Notes: a model not told the origin generated them from the sequence alone. DNA of 64,000 nucleotides from Desertibacillus haloalkaliphilus (GCF_019039105.1 NZ_JAHPIV010000019.1:1-64000); one strand, 5' to 3'; positions 31,062-44,240 are shown, counted from the stretch's first letter. Made by a program: numbers and translations.

Positions 31062-32252
31062 TTACTTAGTGATGCTTGAAACAACACCAGCGCCTACTGT
31101 ACGTCCACCTTCACGGATTGAGAATTTAGTACCTTCTTCAATCGCGATTGGTTGGATAAGTTGTACAGTCATTTCAACGTTGTCCCCTGGCATAACCATT
31201 TCAACACCTTCAGGAAGTTGAATGATACCAGTTACGTCAGTTGTACGGAAGTAGAACTGAGGACGGTAGTTAGAGAAGAATGGAGTGTGGCGTCCACCTT
31301 CTTCTTTAGATAGAACATAAACTTCAGCTTTGAAGTCCGTGTGTCCTTTAACTGAACCAGGCTTAGCAAGTACTTGACCACGTTGAATATCTTCACGAGA
31401 TACACCACGTAGAAGTGCACCGATGTTATCACCAGCTTCAGCATAGTCAAGAAGCTTACGGAACATCTCAACACCTGTTACAGTTGTTTTACCAACTTCT
31501 TCTTGCATACCGATGATTTCTACTTCGTCACCAACGTTAAGTTGTCCACGCTCAACACGACCAGTAGCAACTGTACCACGACCAGTGATTGAGAATACGT
31601 CCTCAACCGGCATCATGAATGGCTTATCTTTGTCACGGTCTGGAGTTGGGATGTACTCATCAACAGCAGCCATTAATTCAATGATTTTTTCTTCGTACTC
31701 AGCGTCTCCTTCAAGAGCTTTAAGAGCAGAACCTTTGATTACTGGTACATCATCACCAGGGAAGTCGTATTCAGAAAGAAGGTCACGTACTTCCATTTCT
31801 ACTAATTCAAGTAGTTCTTCGTCGTCAACCATATCACATTTGTTCATGAATACAACTAGGTATGGAACACCTACTTGACGAGAAAGAAGGATGTGCTCAC
31901 GAGTTTGTGGCATTGGGCCGTCAGCAGCAGAAACTACTAGGATCCCACCGTCCATTTGTGCAGCACCAGTGATCATGTTTTTAACGTAGTCTGCGTGTCC
32001 TGGGCAGTCAACGTGTGCATAGTGACGAGTATCTGTTTCATACTCAACGTGTGCAGTAGAGATTGTGATTCCACGCTCACGCTCTTCTGGAGCACCATCG
32101 ATTGAGTCGTAAGCCATAGCTTCACCTTTACCTGAATTCTTAGCAAGTACAGTTGTAATTGCTGCAGTTAAAGTTGTTTTACCATGGTCAACGTGTCCGA
32201 TTGTACCAATATTGGCATGCGTTTTCGAGCGATCAAATTTTTCTTTAGCCAT
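31062..32252 (-). CDS. tuf: Elongation factor Tu
   Basis: A 396-residue GTPase that delivers aminoacyl-tRNA. G motifs are [17 protein letters not shown] and NKCDMVD; domains II and III follow, with [13 protein letters not shown] and [23 protein letters not shown]. It follows fusA by 119 bp with a leader hairpin. A single tuf in this cluster is usual for Bacillus. Confidence 0.98.
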   Translation of the reverse strand: MAKEKFDRSKTHANIGTIGHVDHGKTTLTAAITTVLAKNSGKGEAMAYDSIDGAPEERERGITISTAHVEYETDTRHYAHVDCPGHADYVKNMITGAAQMDGGILVVSAADGPMPQTREHILLSRQVGVPYLVVFMNKCDMVDDEELLELVEMEVRDLLSEYDFPGDDVPVIKGSALKALEGDAEYEEKIIELMAAVDEYIPTPDRDKDKPFMMPVEDVFSITGRGTVATGRVERGQLNVGDEVEIIGMQEEVGKTTVTGVEMFRKLLDYAEAGDNIGALLRGVSREDIQRGQVLAKPGSVKGHTDFKAEVYVLSKEEGGRHTPFFSNYRPQFYFRTTDVTGIIQLPEGVEMVMPGDNVEMTVQLIQPIAIEEGTKFSIREGGRTVGAGVVSSITK

Positions 32253-32290
32253 CTTTTATTTCCTCCCTTAATAGACATTAAATTTTATTG

Positions 32291-32329
32291 TAAGAAAGGT
32301 GCATTCTCTTCTGAGCTTCACCTTTCTTA
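32291..32329 (-). other. Leader hairpin between fusA and tuf
   Basis: TAAGAAAGGTG (32291-32301) and CACCTTTCTTA (32319-32329) form an 11-bp perfect stem; an overlapping alternative uses TTGTAAG (32288-32294) with CTTACAA (32331-32337). No T-run follows, so it is not a terminator. It may stabilise or regulate tuf mRNA. Confidence 0.5.
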
Positions 32330-32371
32330 GCTTACAATATTATATTTTAAGAAACAATCACTTTACGCCAA

Positions 32372-34453
32372 TTATTGGCCAGTGTGCTTCTTAATAATTT
32401 CTTCACCAATGCTCTTTGGCACTTCTTCATAATGATCAAAGAACATTGTGTAGTTACCACGTCCTTGTGTTTTCGAACGTAATGATGTCGCATAACCGAA
32501 CATCTCAGAAAGAGGTACAAATGCACGTACTACTTGTGCGTTACCTCGAGCTTCCATACCTTCTACTCGACCACGACGTGATGTAACATCACCCATGATG
32601 TCACCCATATATTCTTCAGGAACAACGACTTCAACTTTCATCATTGGTTCAAGTAGAACTGGGTCACAGTATTGTTTAGCGTTTTTAAGCGCCATTGATC
32701 CAGCGATCTTAAACGCCATCTCGTTTGAGTCAACATCATGATATGAACCATCAAATAGAGTTGCTTTAATATCAAGTAATGGGAACCCAGCTAGCATACC
32801 ATTTTGCATTGATTCTTCGATACCAGACTCAACTGAGCCGATGTATTCGCGTGGTACCACACCACCAACGATATTATTGACGAATTCAAATCCTGCGCCT
32901 TCTTCGTTTGGTTCGAACTCAACCCAAACGTGACCATACTGACCACGACCACCAGATTGACGTACGAATTTACCTTCAACCTTCGCAGACTTGCGGATTG
33001 TTTCACGGTAAGATACTTGTGGCGCACCAACGTTCGCTTCAACTTTGAACTCACGCTTCAAACGGTCAACAATGATATCTAGGTGAAGCTCACCCATACC
33101 AGAAATAATTGTTTGTCCCGTCTCTTCATTAGTTTCAGTGTGGAACGTTGGATCCTCTTCTGCAAGCTTAGCAAGAGCCATACCCATTTTATCTTGGTCA
33201 GCTTTTGACTTTGGCTCAACAGAAAGAGAGATAACTGGATCAGGGAATTCCATAGACTCTAAGATAACTAGGCTTTTCTCATCACATAGAGTATCACCAG
33301 TACCTGTGTCTTTTAGACCTACAGCACCTGCAATATCCCCTGCATATACTGTTGAAATCTCTTCTCGAGAGTTCGCGTGCATTTGTAGAATTCGCCCTAC
33401 ACGCTCACGCTTGTCCTTCGTGGAGTTTTTAACGTAAGAACCTGAAGAAAGTGTTCCAGAATATACTCGGAAGAATGTTAACTTACCTACATATGGATCT
33501 GTCGCAACCTTAAATGCTAATGCAGAGAATGGAGCGTCATCGCTAGATTCGCGAATAACCTCTTCCTCTTCATTACCTGGAACGAAACCTTTGATCGCAG
33601 GTACATCTAATGGCGATGGTAAGTAATCAATAGTAGCATCTAGTACAAGTTGAACACCTTTGTTTTTGAAGGCAGAACCTACAAGAACTGGGTAGAATTC
33701 AACATCACAAGTACCCTTACGGATTGCTGCTTTGATCTCTTCCTTTGTTAATTCTTCACCATCTAGGTATTTCATCATTAGTTCTTCGTCAAGTTCAGCA
33801 ACAGCTTCAATTAATTTTTCGCGATATTCATCAGCTAACTCTTTATAGTCATCTGGGATGTCGCGAGCATCTGTACGAGTACCAAGATCATCTTCATAAT
33901 AGTAAGCTTGCATTTCAACAAGGTCGATGATTCCTTCGAACTCATCTTCAGCACCAATTGGTAATTGGATTGGGTGCGCATTCGCACCTAAACGCTCACG
34001 TAACGTACCTGCTGAATATAAGAAGTCAGCACCCATCTTGTCCATTTTATTAATGAAAACAATACGAGGTACGCCGTAAGTTGTTGCTTGACGCCATACT
34101 GTTTCTGTTTGCGGTTCTACACCTGACTGTGCATCTAATACCGCAACAGCTCCGTCTAATACACGTAATGAACGTTCAACCTCAACCGTGAAGTCTACGT
34201 GTCCTGGTGTATCGATAATGTTGATTCGGTTACCTTTCCATTGCGCAGTTGTTGCCGCGGAAGTGATTGTAATCCCGCGTTCATGCTCTTGCTCCATCCA
34301 GTCCATTTGAGATGCACCTTCATGAGTTTCACCGATCTTATGAATACGTCCAGTATAGTAGAGAATACGTTCAGTTGTTGTTGTTTTACCAGCATCGATG
34401 TGTGCCATGATACCGATATTACGTGTATTTTTTAAGGAGAATTCTCTTGCCAT
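32372..34453 (-). CDS. fusA: Elongation factor G
   Basis: A 693-residue translocation GTPase. G motifs are [28 protein letters not shown] and [10 protein letters not shown]; domain IV has the [14 protein letters not shown] segment and domain V ends with [28 protein letters not shown]. It lies 47 bp after rpsG. Confidence 0.98.
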   Translation of the reverse strand: MAREFSLKNTRNIGIMAHIDAGKTTTTERILYYTGRIHKIGETHEGASQMDWMEQEHERGITITSAATTAQWKGNRINIIDTPGHVDFTVEVERSLRVLDGAVAVLDAQSGVEPQTETVWRQATTYGVPRIVFINKMDKMGADFLYSAGTLRERLGANAHPIQLPIGAEDEFEGIIDLVEMQAYYYEDDLGTRTDARDIPDDYKELADEYREKLIEAVAELDEELMMKYLDGEELTKEEIKAAIRKGTCDVEFYPVLVGSAFKNKGVQLVLDATIDYLPSPLDVPAIKGFVPGNEEEEVIRESSDDAPFSALAFKVATDPYVGKLTFFRVYSGTLSSGSYVKNSTKDKRERVGRILQMHANSREEISTVYAGDIAGAVGLKDTGTGDTLCDEKSLVILESMEFPDPVISLSVEPKSKADQDKMGMALAKLAEEDPTFHTETNEETGQTIISGMGELHLDIIVDRLKREFKVEANVGAPQVSYRETIRKSAKVEGKFVRQSGGRGQYGHVWVEFEPNEEGAGFEFVNNIVGGVVPREYIGSVESGIEESMQNGMLAGFPLLDIKATLFDGSYHDVDSNEMAFKIAGSMALKNAKQYCDPVLLEPMMKVEVVVPEEYMGDIMGDVTSRRGRVEGMEARGNAQVVRAFVPLSEMFGYATSLRSKTQGRGNYTMFFDHYEEVPKSIGEEIIKKHTGQ

Positions 34454-34500
34454 AGGTTATTTCTCCTTTCTGATTAAAAATAGTATTTGATTTCTAGTTC

Positions 34501-34971
34501 TTACCAACGATAGTGAGCAAATGCTTTGTTTGCTTCAGCCATACGGTGAGTATCCTCACGCTTCTTAACAGCAGCACCAGTGTTGTTAGCTGCATCTAGA
34601 ATTTCGTTAGCTAAACGCTCTTCCATCGTTTTTTCACCACGAAGACGAGCATAGTTCACTAACCAACGAAGTCCTAGTGTTGTGCGGCGTTCAGGTTTAA
34701 CTTCGATCGGTACTTGGTAGTTCGCACCACCAACACGACGAGCTTTAACCTCTAATACCGGCATAATGTTTTTAAGAGCTTGATCGAATACTTCCATAGG
34801 GTCGTTGCCTGAACGTTCTTTTACAAGTTCAAATGCATTGTAAAGAATCGTCTGAGCGACTCCACGCTTTCCATCAACCATGATACGGTTGATTAGGCGA
34901 GTAACTAGTTTTGAATTGTAAATTGGATCAGGTAATACATCACGACGAGCTACAGGTCCTTTACGAGGCAT
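34501..34971 (-). CDS. rpsG: Ribosomal protein S7 (uS7)
   Basis: A 156-residue primary 16S-binding protein of the 30S head. [20 protein letters not shown] and [16 protein letters not shown] are diagnostic. The ATG at 34971 follows AAAGGAGGGG; the frame is open to 34989 without a site. Confidence 0.98.
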   Translation of the reverse strand: MPRKGPVARRDVLPDPIYNSKLVTRLINRIMVDGKRGVAQTILYNAFELVKERSGNDPMEVFDQALKNIMPVLEVKARRVGGANYQVPIEVKPERRTTLGLRWLVNYARLRGEKTMEERLANEILDAANNTGAAVKKREDTHRMAEANKAFAHYRW

Positions 34972-35010
34972 CGTTTCCCCTCCTTTCAATATTTAAACCA
35001 TTTAGGTTAT

Positions 35011-35430
35011 TTATTTAGCATCTTTTGGTCTTTTTGTTCCGTATTTAGAACGACCTTGCATACGATTTTGTACACCTGCTGTATCAAGTGCACCACGTAC
35101 AATGTGGTAACGCACCCCTGGTAAATCTTTTACACGACCACCACGGATAAGAACAACACTGTGCTCTTGTAAGTTGTGACCAATACCAGGAATATATGCA
35201 GTAACCTCAATTCCGTTTGTTAGACGCACACGTGCATATTTACGAAGCGCTGAGTTCGGCTTCTTAGGTGTCATTGTTCCTACACGAGTACAAACACCAC
35301 GTTTTTGTGGAGATGAAAGATCTGTTTGGACCTTTTTGAAACTATTGTAACCTTTATTCAATGCAGGTGAGTCAGACCCTTGAGTCTTCACCTTACGTCC
35401 TTTACGAACTAATTGGTTAATAGTAGGCAT
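35011..35430 (-). CDS. rpsL: Ribosomal protein S12 (uS12)
   Basis: A 139-residue decoding-site protein. Its [11 protein letters not shown] loop keeps Lys at the positions where streptomycin-resistance changes occur, and [12 protein letters not shown] is also wild-type, so the allele looks streptomycin-sensitive. AAGGAGG precedes the ATG. It is first of rpsL-rpsG-fusA-tuf after the L7Ae-like gene. Confidence 0.98.
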   Translation of the reverse strand: MPTINQLVRKGRKVKTQGSDSPALNKGYNSFKKVQTDLSSPQKRGVCTRVGTMTPKKPNSALRKYARVRLTNGIEVTAYIPGIGHNLQEHSVVLIRGGRVKDLPGVRYHIVRGALDTAGVQNRMQGRSKYGTKRPKDAK

Positions 35431-35540
35431 TTTTGTTCCTCCTTTCCTGTTAGTTTTAAGACCACTGTCCCAGGTGGTTCATAAATTTACAAAAGTAAAG
35501 TTTTTGCCAAGCGGATCGCCCCGCATTGGCAAAAACATGA
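35431..35540 (-). other. rpsL leader with three tandem hairpins
   Basis: In the 110 bp between the L7Ae-like gene and rpsL three inverted repeats follow each other: GTTTTTGCCAA-type arms (35500-35514 with 35521-35536), TTTAC/GTAAA (35486-35499) and ACCAC/GGTGGT (35461-35478). None has a convincing T-run. Possibly an mRNA stability or regulatory leader. Confidence 0.5.
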
Positions 35541-35789
35541 TTACTTTTTTAATGCAACAGTTGCTGCTCCAACATCAATTCCACATGCTTTTCCAAGCAT
35601 CTTCATAGAATCTACATTGGTTATTGGGATCTCCTTTGTGTTAGAAAGGTTAATTACTTTTGCAACAACACGATAATCCGCATCGTCAGCAACAATAACT
35701 TCCTTAATGATCCCTTGTTCAAGTGCCTTTAATGTTTGTTTCGTACCTATTATAAGGTCTTTTGCCTGTGATACTTTTTCATAAGACAT
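35541..35789 (-). CDS. rplGB: L7Ae-family kink-turn RNA-binding protein (YbxF)
   Basis: An 82-residue L7Ae/L30e-fold protein with the family pattern [26 protein letters not shown] and a hydrophobic C-terminus. B. subtilis YbxF binds kink-turn RNA and associates weakly with growing ribosomes. It lies between rpoC and rpsL, its conserved place, behind its own promoter. Confidence 0.9.
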   Translation of the reverse strand: MSYEKVSQAKDLIIGTKQTLKALEQGIIKEVIVADDADYRVVAKVINLSNTKEIPITNVDSMKMLGKACGIDVGAATVALKK

Positions 35790-35832
35790 CGTCCATCCTC
35801 CAAAGCAACAGGTTTCTTAAGCGCACTTTGAT

Positions 35833-35862
35833 ATAATATCACCTTAAACCAACCTAAGTCAA
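35833..35862 (-). promoter_or_regulatory. Sigma-A promoter of the str operon
   Basis: TTGACT (35862-35857) and TATTAT (35838-35833) are separated by 18 bp on the minus strand, with an upstream TGA that makes an extended -10. It follows the rpoC stop by 12 bp. Confidence 0.75.
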
Positions 35863-35874
35863 CACTTTATAAAA

Positions 35875-38800
35875 TTATTCTTTAGTCAGTGCACCCTCTA
35901 TCGTTTCAAGCTCACCTTCTTGTGTTGCTTCTTGATCATATTCGGTTAACACATCTAGGTTTCGGTAACGGTTCATACCGGTACCCGCAGGTACTAGTTT
36001 ACCGATAATAACATTTTCTTTCAAGCCTAAGAGCTCATCACGTTTACCTTTGATCGCAGCATCTGTTAACACGCGTGTTGTTTCCTGGAAGGATGCGGCT
36101 GATAAGAACGAATCTGTTTCAAGAGATGCTTTCGTGATCCCAAGAAGTACAGGTCGACCAGTTGCTGGACGATCGCCACTTAAAAGTACTCCTTTGTTCT
36201 CGTCATTGAATTGTTGGATCTCAATTAATGAACCAGGTAGGATCTCTGTGTCTCCTGCATCAATGACACGGATCTTCCTCATCATTTGGCGTACCATTAC
36301 TTCAACGTGTTTATCGCCAATTTCTACCCCTTGCATACGGTAAACTTTTTGCACTTCTCGTAGGAGGTATTCTTGAACACCTTGAAGTCCAGTGATATTC
36401 AGTAGTTCTTTCGGATCGATAGAACCCTCTGTAATTTCTTGGCCAGCTTTGATTTCATCATCAACAGCCACTTTTAATCTAGCGCCATATGGAATTGGAT
36501 AGTTTCGTGTTTCCATTTGGCCTTGAACAACGACTTCGCGTTTATCATTTGCTTCATTGACATTAATCACGCGACCGTCAATCTCTGAAATGACCGCTTG
36601 ACCTTTTGGATTACGGGCCTCAAATAACTCTTGGATACGTGGTAAACCTTGGGTAATATCGTCTCCTGCTACACCACCAGTATGGAATGTACGCATCGTT
36701 AACTGGGTACCCGGCTCACCAATTGACTGTGCCGCAATGATACCAACAGCTTCACCAACTTCTACATCGCTACCTGTTGCAAGGTTTCGACCATAACACT
36801 GCTTACAAACCCCGTGGCGTGTATCGCAAGTAAATACAGAACGGATCGTCACTTCCTCGACACCAGCATCTACAACCGTTTTCGCCATATCTTCAGAAAT
36901 CAACTCACCTTTTTTCAAGATGACCTCATCTGTTTCAGGGTGACGGATCGTTTTAAATAAGACACGACCAACAAGTCGATCATATAAGTTCTCAATAACT
37001 TCGGTACCTTCAGTAATCGCCTTAACTTTTAAGCCCATATCAGTACCGCAATCATCTTCACGAACGATGACATCTTGAGCTACGTCAACAAGACGACGTG
37101 TTAGGTAACCTGAATCGGCTGTTTTCAGTGCTGTATCAGCTAGACCTTTACGTGCCCCGTGTGTTGAAATAAAGTACTCTAGTACTGTTAAACCTTCACG
37201 GAAACTTGATTTGATCGGCAACTCAATGATACGACCTGATGGATTTGCCATTAACCCACGCATACCTGCTAACTGAGTAAAGTTAGATGCGTTACCACGA
37301 GCCCCTGAATCACTCATCATAAAGATTGGGTTAGAACGATCCAACGTGCCCATTAGTTTATCTTGAATTACGTCTTTTGCTTCACTCCAAATTGAGATAA
37401 CACGGTCATAACGTTCCTCTTCGGTAATTAAACCGCGACGGAATTGCTTAAGCACTCGTTCAACCTTCGCTTCAGCATCATCGAGGATTTCTCTCTTCTC
37501 TGGTAAGACCACAATATCTGCAACCCCAACAGTAATACCAGCTTTAGTTGAGTATTTAAACCCTAATGACTTCATACTATCAAGCATTTTAGATGTCTCA
37601 GTAATCTTAAATTTCTTAAAGACTTCAGCGATAATATCTCCTAGGAAACCTTTCTTGAACGGAAGGACAACATCTCGTTCAGCAAAGACTTCTTTAACAT
37701 TAGAGTTTTTAGGAACGAGGTACTTCTCAGGTGTAGCTACCTCTAAGTTCGTTGCTGTTGGTTCATTTACATATGGGAATGATGCCGGTAAAATTTCGTT
37801 AAAGATCAACTTGCCGACAGTCGTTAGTAACAACTTGTCATTTTCATCTTCTCTAAACGTTGACTTTCCTAATGAATCTACCGGAATCGCTATTCGACTA
37901 TGCAGATGGACATATCCATTTTGATAAGCGATTAATGCTTCATCAGTATCTTTAAAGACAGAACCTTCACCTTTTGCATCTTTACGCTCCATCGTTAAGT
38001 AATAGTTACCAAGAACCATATCCTGAGATGGTGTAACAACTGGTTTCCCATCCTTTGGATTTAAGATGTTTTGCGCTGCAAGCATTAAAATACGAGCTTC
38101 AGCTTGTGCTTCTGCTGATAAAGGTACGTGAACAGCCATTTGGTCACCATCAAAGTCAGCGTTATACGCTGTACACACGAGTGGGTGAAGCTTGATCGCA
38201 CGGCCCTCAACAAGTGTCGGTTCAAATGCTTGGATCCCTAATCGGTGAAGAGTAGGGGCACGGTTAAGTAGTACAGGGTGCTCCTTAATTACTTCTTCAA
38301 GGACATCCCAAACTTCAGGTTGAATGCGCTCGACTTTACGTTTTGCACTCTTAATGTTATGAGCAAGTCCTTTACTTACAAGCTCTTTCATAACAAAAGG
38401 CTTGAACAACTCGAGAGCCATTTCTTTTGGAAGCCCACACTGATACATTTTCAACTGTGGTCCTACAACGATAACCGAACGACCAGAGTAGTCAACACGC
38501 TTACCAAGAAGGTTTTGACGGAAACGCCCTTGCTTCCCTTTTAACATATGCGATAGTGACTTTAATGGACGGTTACCAGGACCAGTTACCGGACGCCCAC
38601 GACGGCCATTATCGATCAAGGCATCAACAGCCTCTTGAAGCATACGCTTTTCGTTTTGGACAATGATGTTCGGGGCGCCTAAATCTAATAAACGCTTCAA
38701 TCGATTGTTACGATTAATCACACGACGATACAGGTCGTTTAAATCAGACGTGGCAAAACGACCACCATCTAATTGAACCATCGGACGCAATTCTGGCGGA

Positions 38801-39501
38801 ATGACTGGTAAGACGTCTAAGACCATCCATGACGGATCATTCCCTGAATTACGGAACGCTTCTAATACTTCAAGGCGCTTAATTGCACGCGTACGTCTTT
38901 GACCTTGTGCAGTAACTAACTCTTCTTTTAAGGCATCAACCTCTTTATCAAGGTCAATGTCAGCTAGTAGTTTGCGAATGGCTTCTGCACCCATTTGCGC
39001 AGTAAACGAACGTCCGTACTTGTCATAGTATGAACGGTATTCTTTTTCAGAGAGTAGTTGCTTCTTCTCTAATGGTGTATCCCCAGCATCTGTCACGACG
39101 TAAGAAGCAAAGTAGATCACTTCTTCTAATGAACGAGGTGACATATCAAGAACAAGCCCCATACGACTTGGGATACCTTTGAAATACCAAATGTGCGATA
39201 CAGGTGCGGCTAGTTCAATGTGACCCATACGTTCACGACGAACTTTTGCCCGTGTAACTTCAACACCACAACGGTCACAAACTACCCCTTTGTAGCGGAC
39301 ACGCTTATATTTCCCACAATGACATTCCCAATCTTTTGTCGGACCGAAAATTCGTTCACAGAACAAGCCGTCTTTCTCAGGCTTTAATGTACGATAATTG
39401 ATCGTTTCAGGTTTTTTAACTTCCCCGCGTGACCATGAACGGATTTTATTCGGCGAAGCAAGACCTATTTTCATATATTCGAAATTATTTACATCTATCA
39501 A
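35875..39501 (-). CDS. rpoC: RNA polymerase beta' subunit
   Basis: A 1208-residue subunit. The N-terminal zinc finger is [13 protein letters not shown]...CDRCG, the catalytic Mg motif is [12 protein letters not shown], and the second zinc site is [13 protein letters not shown]. No large insertion is seen. The TTG at 39501 follows GGGAGG by 8 nt and gives (M)[12 protein letters not shown], matching relatives; an in-frame ATG at 39528 lies before that ribosome site. Cotranscribed with rpoB. Confidence 0.96.
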   Translation of the reverse strand: MIDVNNFEYMKIGLASPNKIRSWSRGEVKKPETINYRTLKPEKDGLFCERIFGPTKDWECHCGKYKRVRYKGVVCDRCGVEVTRAKVRRERMGHIELAAPVSHIWYFKGIPSRMGLVLDMSPRSLEEVIYFASYVVTDAGDTPLEKKQLLSEKEYRSYYDKYGRSFTAQMGAEAIRKLLADIDLDKEVDALKEELVTAQGQRRTRAIKRLEVLEAFRNSGNDPSWMVLDVLPVIPPELRPMVQLDGGRFATSDLNDLYRRVINRNNRLKRLLDLGAPNIIVQNEKRMLQEAVDALIDNGRRGRPVTGPGNRPLKSLSHMLKGKQGRFRQNLLGKRVDYSGRSVIVVGPQLKMYQCGLPKEMALELFKPFVMKELVSKGLAHNIKSAKRKVERIQPEVWDVLEEVIKEHPVLLNRAPTLHRLGIQAFEPTLVEGRAIKLHPLVCTAYNADFDGDQMAVHVPLSAEAQAEARILMLAAQNILNPKDGKPVVTPSQDMVLGNYYLTMERKDAKGEGSVFKDTDEALIAYQNGYVHLHSRIAIPVDSLGKSTFREDENDKLLLTTVGKLIFNEILPASFPYVNEPTATNLEVATPEKYLVPKNSNVKEVFAERDVVLPFKKGFLGDIIAEVFKKFKITETSKMLDSMKSLGFKYSTKAGITVGVADIVVLPEKREILDDAEAKVERVLKQFRRGLITEEERYDRVISIWSEAKDVIQDKLMGTLDRSNPIFMMSDSGARGNASNFTQLAGMRGLMANPSGRIIELPIKSSFREGLTVLEYFISTHGARKGLADTALKTADSGYLTRRLVDVAQDVIVREDDCGTDMGLKVKAITEGTEVIENLYDRLVGRVLFKTIRHPETDEVILKKGELISEDMAKTVVDAGVEEVTIRSVFTCDTRHGVCKQCYGRNLATGSDVEVGEAVGIIAAQSIGEPGTQLTMRTFHTGGVAGDDITQGLPRIQELFEARNPKGQAVISEIDGRVINVNEANDKREVVVQGQMETRNYPIPYGARLKVAVDDEIKAGQEITEGSIDPKELLNITGLQGVQEYLLREVQKVYRMQGVEIGDKHVEVMVRQMMRKIRVIDAGDTEILPGSLIEIQQFNDENKGVLLSGDRPATGRPVLLGITKASLETDSFLSAASFQETTRVLTDAAIKGKRDELLGLKENVIIGKLVPAGTGMNRYRNLDVLTEYDQEATQEGELETIEGALTKE

Positions 39502-39664
39502 GGGGCCAACCTCCCTTTTCATCTTCAAGGTTCTAGAAGGTTATTCAGTTAGGACAATCCCTCAAGTAAACATTCATCACAATAACAGCCAGACGAGCTT
39601 CACATAGTTCTAGAGACCGCACTTGAGATAGTCGTTACTTGAATGGGACAGTCCCATTGAATAA

Positions 39665-42600
39665 TTACTTTTCATTAACCGTCGCATCGTTCGAATCAAT
39701 ATTTAAGTTCAACTTCTCATTTGTTTGTTCTTCTTCATCATCAAGTTCTTTCATCTCAATTTCTTCTTCAGTACTTGAAAGCATTTTAACATCCATACCA
39801 AGACTTTGTAGTTCTTTAATTAGAACTTTAAATGACTCAGGTACACCTGGTTCTGGTACATTTTCACCTTTAACAATTGCTTCATACGTTTTCACACGAC
39901 CAACAACATCGTCTGACTTAACGGTAAGAATTTCTTGTAACGTATAAGCAGCACCATAAGCCTCAAGTGCCCATACTTCCATCTCACCAAAACGCTGTCC
40001 ACCAAATTGCGCTTTACCACCTAATGGCTGTTGCGTTACGAGTGAGTATGGACCAGTAGAACGAGCATGGAGTTTATCATCAACCATGTGCGCTAGCTTA
40101 ATCATGTACATGATTCCAACTGAGACGCGATTATCAAACGGCTCACCTGTACGGCCATCATATAAGATTGTTTTTCCATCACGAGCCATGCCCGCTTCTT
40201 CAAGCGTATCCCATACATCTTCTTCTGTTGCTCCATCAAATACCGGCGATGCTGTATGGATACCTAGCTTACGAGCAGCCATTCCGAGGTGAAGTTCAAG
40301 CACTTGTCCGATATTCATTCGCGAAGGTACCCCTAGTGGGTTTAACATGATATCAATCGGTGTTCCATCTGGTAAATAAGGCATATCTTCCTCTGGTAGG
40401 ATTCTTGAGATAACACCTTTGTTACCGTGGCGACCGGCCATTTTATCCCCTTCGTGAATTTTTCTCTTTTGAACAATGTATACACGCACAAGTTGGTTTA
40501 CACCTGGCGGTAGTTCATCCCCATCTTCACGGTTAAAAATTTTCACATCTAATACGATTCCATCACCGCCGTGAGGGGCACGTAATGAAGTATCACGAAC
40601 CTCACGAGCTTTCTCACCAAAAATTGCGTGAAGCAGGCGTTCTTCAGCAGTTAACTCTGTTACACCTTTTGGCGTTACTTTCCCAACAAGGATATCGCCG
40701 TCCTTCACTTCAGCCCCAACGCGAATAATGCCTCGCTCATCAAGGTTTTTAAGTGCATCTTCACCGACATTTGGTATGTCACGTGTGATTTCTTCAGGTC
40801 CGAGCTTCGTATCACGAGCCTCTGATTCATATTCTTCAATATGAACAGATGTATAGACATCATCTTTTACGAGACGCTCACTTAAGATAATCGCATCTTC
40901 ATAGTTATAACCATCCCAAGTCATAAAGCCAACCATCACGTTTCGCCCAAGTGCCATTTCACCTTTTTCCATCGAAGGACCATCAGCTAAGATCTCACGA
41001 TACTCAACAACATCTCCTTCACTAACAATCGGACGCTGGTTGTAACTCGTACCTTGGTTCGAACGAATGAATTTCTGAAGTTTATATTTATCAAGGTCAC
41101 CTTTAATTTCTTTTCCGTCAACAACTTCTGTACGACGCACCCAGACCTCTTTTGCGGTTACACGTTCAACGACACCAGGGTGTTTGGCAACAATTGCAGC
41201 TCCAGAGTCTTTCGCAGATACATGCTCCATCCCTGTACCGACAATTGGTGACTCAGGTACAAGTAATGGGACAGCTTGACGCTGCATGTTCGCACCCATA
41301 AGTGCACGGTTAGAGTCATCGTTTTCTAAGAATGGGATACAAGACGTCGCTGCGGATACAACCTGCTTAGGTGAAACGTCCATATAATCGATACGATCCC
41401 GTGGGACAACGGTGTTTTCACCACGGAAACGAGCGATGATGTTTTCGTCAACAAACGAACCATCGTCAGCCACCTTCGCATTTGCCTGAGCAACCACATA
41501 GTTATCCTCTTCATCTGCCGTTAAATAATCAATTTGATCGATTAACTTTCCAGTCTCTGGATCAACACGACGATATGGTGTTTCCATAAAGCCGAATTCA
41601 TTAACTTTCGCATACGATGAAAGTGAGTTAATTAGACCGATGTTTGGCCCCTCTGGCGTTTCAATCGGACACATACGGCCATAGTGAGAATAGTGAACGT
41701 CACGAACCTCAAAACCAGCGCGTTCACGAGTTAAACCACCTGGCCCTAAAGCTGATAAACGACGCTTATGTGTTAACTCTGCTAATGGATTCGTCTGATC
41801 CATAAACTGAGACAACTGCGAACTTCCAAAGAACTCCTTAATAGAAGCGATCACTGGGCGGATATTAATTAACGCCTGAGGTGTGATCATGTTTGGATCT
41901 TGGATCGACATTCTCTCACGAACAACACGTTCCATTCTTGAAAGGCCAATACGGAATTGGTTCTGTAACAATTCACCAACTGAGCGGAGTCGACGGTTTC
42001 CAAGGTGATCAATATCGTCAGTATCACCGACACCATGTAGTAAATTGAAGAAATAGTTAATTGATGCAATGATGTCACCAGGGGTAATATGCTTAACATC
42101 CTTTTCAATTAGACCATTTCCGATTACTTTAATCGTACGCTCACCTTCTTGGTCATCAGGTGAGTAGATAAGAATCGACTGCAAGTCAATATCTTCATCT
42201 TCAATAACTCCGCCAGACACATTCACACGACGGAAGCCAACATTGTTTTCTAAATATGGCAAAACGCGATCTAGAGTTCTACGGTCAAGTTGCGTTCCTT
42301 CTTCGGCAATCACTTCACCTGTCTCTGGGTCGACTAACGTTTCAGCTAAACGCTGGTTGAATAGACGATTTTTAATATGAAGTTTCTTGTTAATCTTATA
42401 TCGGCCTACATTTGCTAGATCATAGCGTTTTGGATCAAAGAAGCGAGAGTCAAGCAAGCTCTTTGCATTCTCTACTGTAGGCGGTTCACCTGGTCGTAAG
42501 CGCTCATAGATCTCTAATAACGCCTTATCAGTATCATCAGTATTATCTTTTTCTAATGAGTTTCTTAAGTACTCGTCTTCACCAAGAAGATCGATAATCT

Positions 42601-43216
42601 CTTGATCAGCACCGAAACCAAGCGCACGTAAAAGAACCGTAACAGGAATCTTCCTAGTACGATCTATCCTAACGTAAACAATATCTTTCGCATCAGTTTC
42701 AAGCTCTAACCATGCTCCACGGTTCGGAATAACTGTCGCCGTAAAGCCTTTTTTACCATTTTTATCGATTTTTTTACTGTAATACACGCTCGGTGAACGA
42801 ACAAGCTGTGAAACGATGACACGTTCTGCCCCATTAATAATAAACGTACCTGTTTCTGTCATCAGCGGGAAGTCACCCATGAAGACTTCTTGTTCTTTCA
42901 CTTCGCCAGTTTCTTTGTTAATCAAACGTACCTTTACACGTAGTGGTGCAGCATACGTTACATCTCGTTCCTTCGATTCATCGACAGAGTATTTAGGTTC
43001 TCCTAGACTATAGTCTATAAACTCTAACACTAAATTGCCTGTGAAATCTTGAATCGGGGAGATGTCTTGAAACATTTCTCGCAATCCTTCATCAAGAAAC
43101 CATTGATAAGAAGCTGTTTGGATCTCAATTAAGTTGGGAAGTTCCAACACTTCATTGATTCTAGCATAGCTTCTTCGTTGGCGGTGGCGTCCATACTGAA
43201 CTAGTTGACCTGTCAA
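39665..43216 (-). CDS. rpoB: RNA polymerase beta subunit
   Basis: A 1183-residue subunit. The rifampicin region [21 protein letters not shown] is wild-type. The catalytic-core segment [11 protein letters not shown] and C-terminal [19 protein letters not shown] are intact; the acidic C-terminal tail is variable. The TTG at 43216, 8 nt after GAGGGG, gives (M)[14 protein letters not shown]; the GTG at 43225 lies inside the ribosome site. Confidence 0.96.
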   Translation of the reverse strand: MTGQLVQYGRHRQRRSYARINEVLELPNLIEIQTASYQWFLDEGLREMFQDISPIQDFTGNLVLEFIDYSLGEPKYSVDESKERDVTYAAPLRVKVRLINKETGEVKEQEVFMGDFPLMTETGTFIINGAERVIVSQLVRSPSVYYSKKIDKNGKKGFTATVIPNRGAWLELETDAKDIVYVRIDRTRKIPVTVLLRALGFGADQEIIDLLGEDEYLRNSLEKDNTDDTDKALLEIYERLRPGEPPTVENAKSLLDSRFFDPKRYDLANVGRYKINKKLHIKNRLFNQRLAETLVDPETGEVIAEEGTQLDRRTLDRVLPYLENNVGFRRVNVSGGVIEDEDIDLQSILIYSPDDQEGERTIKVIGNGLIEKDVKHITPGDIIASINYFFNLLHGVGDTDDIDHLGNRRLRSVGELLQNQFRIGLSRMERVVRERMSIQDPNMITPQALINIRPVIASIKEFFGSSQLSQFMDQTNPLAELTHKRRLSALGPGGLTRERAGFEVRDVHYSHYGRMCPIETPEGPNIGLINSLSSYAKVNEFGFMETPYRRVDPETGKLIDQIDYLTADEEDNYVVAQANAKVADDGSFVDENIIARFRGENTVVPRDRIDYMDVSPKQVVSAATSCIPFLENDDSNRALMGANMQRQAVPLLVPESPIVGTGMEHVSAKDSGAAIVAKHPGVVERVTAKEVWVRRTEVVDGKEIKGDLDKYKLQKFIRSNQGTSYNQRPIVSEGDVVEYREILADGPSMEKGEMALGRNVMVGFMTWDGYNYEDAIILSERLVKDDVYTSVHIEEYESEARDTKLGPEEITRDIPNVGEDALKNLDERGIIRVGAEVKDGDILVGKVTPKGVTELTAEERLLHAIFGEKAREVRDTSLRAPHGGDGIVLDVKIFNREDGDELPPGVNQLVRVYIVQKRKIHEGDKMAGRHGNKGVISRILPEEDMPYLPDGTPIDIMLNPLGVPSRMNIGQVLELHLGMAARKLGIHTASPVFDGATEEDVWDTLEEAGMARDGKTILYDGRTGEPFDNRVSVGIMYMIKLAHMVDDKLHARSTGPYSLVTQQPLGGKAQFGGQRFGEMEVWALEAYGAAYTLQEILTVKSDDVVGRVKTYEAIVKGENVPEPGVPESFKVLIKELQSLGMDVKMLSSTEEEIEMKELDDEEEQTNEKLNLNIDSNDATVNEK

Positions 43217-43408
43217 CTGATTCACCCCTCAAATCTCGCGTTTTATTATATTCACCTTTACTTAGCAGTTTGGACAAATCAAGCACTAAATTAAACAAAC
43301 TGCTAAACAAAAGAAAAAATGGTTTATGTAAAACCACAAATTCCCTTAAGCTATCGATTATAATAGTATAACCAGTTCCATCCACTTTATACTCTAAAGA
43401 TACTATTG

Positions 43409-43428
43409 ACAGATCAAGATTCCTTGAT
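43409..43428 (-). other. Palindromic hairpin in the rpoB leader
   Basis: AGATCAAG and CTTGATCT form a perfect 8-bp inverted repeat around a 4-nt loop. It lies in the 271-bp gap between the methyltransferase gene and rpoB, downstream of the predicted rpoB promoter. No T-run follows. Confidence 0.5.
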
Positions 43429-43458
43429 CTAGAAAATGGCAGTTATACGCATTTAATA

Positions 43459-43487
43459 ACACTACCACAATACGGTTTAATAGTCAA
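43459..43487 (-). promoter_or_regulatory. Possible sigma-A promoter of rpoBC
   Basis: TTGACT (43487-43482) and TAGTGT (43464-43459) are separated by 17 bp, with TGG before the -10. The -10 is weak (3 of 6), so this is tentative. It overlaps the end of the upstream gene. Confidence 0.5.
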
Positions 43488-44087
43488 TTATTTTATCGCT
43501 TTTACAATATAGTAGCCCTTTTTCTTAGTGACTACCTCAACAATTGTAAACATTGATTCTAACTTCTCTATCGCCGATGGTGCACCTTGCTTCTTCTGAA
43601 TAACCACCCATAGTTCACCACCATCCAACATATAATGATAGGCGTCTTCAAACAGTTGGTGAACGACTTTCTTACCAGCACGGATTGGAGGATTCGTCAA
43701 AATACTAGCAAAGTCGCGTTGTTTTACATTAGTAAACAGATCACTTTGCTCAATCGCTACGTTATTGACTTTATTGTTCTCGGCATTTTTTTTGGCTAAC
43801 TCAATGGCTCTTTCATTAATGTCTACCATAAAAATGTTTCGCAATTGAAATTCCTTTGCCAATGCAATCCCTATCGGTCCATAACCGCAACCTACATCTA
43901 ATATCGGCCCATCTTCGGCGGGCAATTGAAAATGCTCAATCAGTAACCGACTGCCAAAGTCTACTTCCTTTTTTGAAAAGACTCCTCGGTCTGAAGTGAA
44001 ACTCAACGCATGACCTCGTAACTCATACGTCCATGTTTGTTCATCGCTTCCGACTTCAGGTTTTCTTGAATAATAATGTTGAGTCAT
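43488..44087 (-). CDS. RsmC-like class I SAM-dependent methyltransferase (YbxB)
   Basis: A 199-residue protein with the SAM-binding motif DVGCGYGPIGIALA near residue 62 and the base-binding NPPIRAGKK motif typical of RsmC/RlmG-type rRNA guanine-N2 methyltransferases. Single-domain relatives (YbxB in B. subtilis) sit between rplL and rpoB. The exact RNA target is not set by the sequence. RBS GGGAGAT. Confidence 0.88.
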   Translation of the reverse strand: MTQHYYSRKPEVGSDEQTWTYELRGHALSFTSDRGVFSKKEVDFGSRLLIEHFQLPAEDGPILDVGCGYGPIGIALAKEFQLRNIFMVDINERAIELAKKNAENNKVNNVAIEQSDLFTNVKQRDFASILTNPPIRAGKKVVHQLFEDAYHYMLDGGELWVVIQKKQGAPSAIEKLESMFTIVEVVTKKKGYYIVKAIK

Positions 44088-44196
44088 CGTCTATCTCCCT
44101 TTCCTAGACCATAGCCTACCTACTTATTTATCACTAGTATTCCCGAAAGGGTATGTAATAAAAACCTTAGATTATCATAGATAAAAGGTAATAAAA

Positions 44197-44220
44197 AAAG
44201 CCCGCAATAGTGCGAGCTTT
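44197..44220 (-). terminator. Terminator after rplL
   Basis: AAAGCCCGCA (44197-44206) pairs with TGCGAGCTTT (44211-44220) around a 4-nt loop with one weak pair, followed on the minus strand by seven T. It ends or attenuates the rplJ-rplL transcript before the methyltransferase and rpoB. Confidence 0.85.
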
Positions 44221-44240
44221 TTTTATTAGTTATCAAAAGA

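Noticed and set aside
32345-32371. TATAAT upstream of tuf as a separate promoter
   Set aside because: A -10 is present, but no -35 at an acceptable distance.
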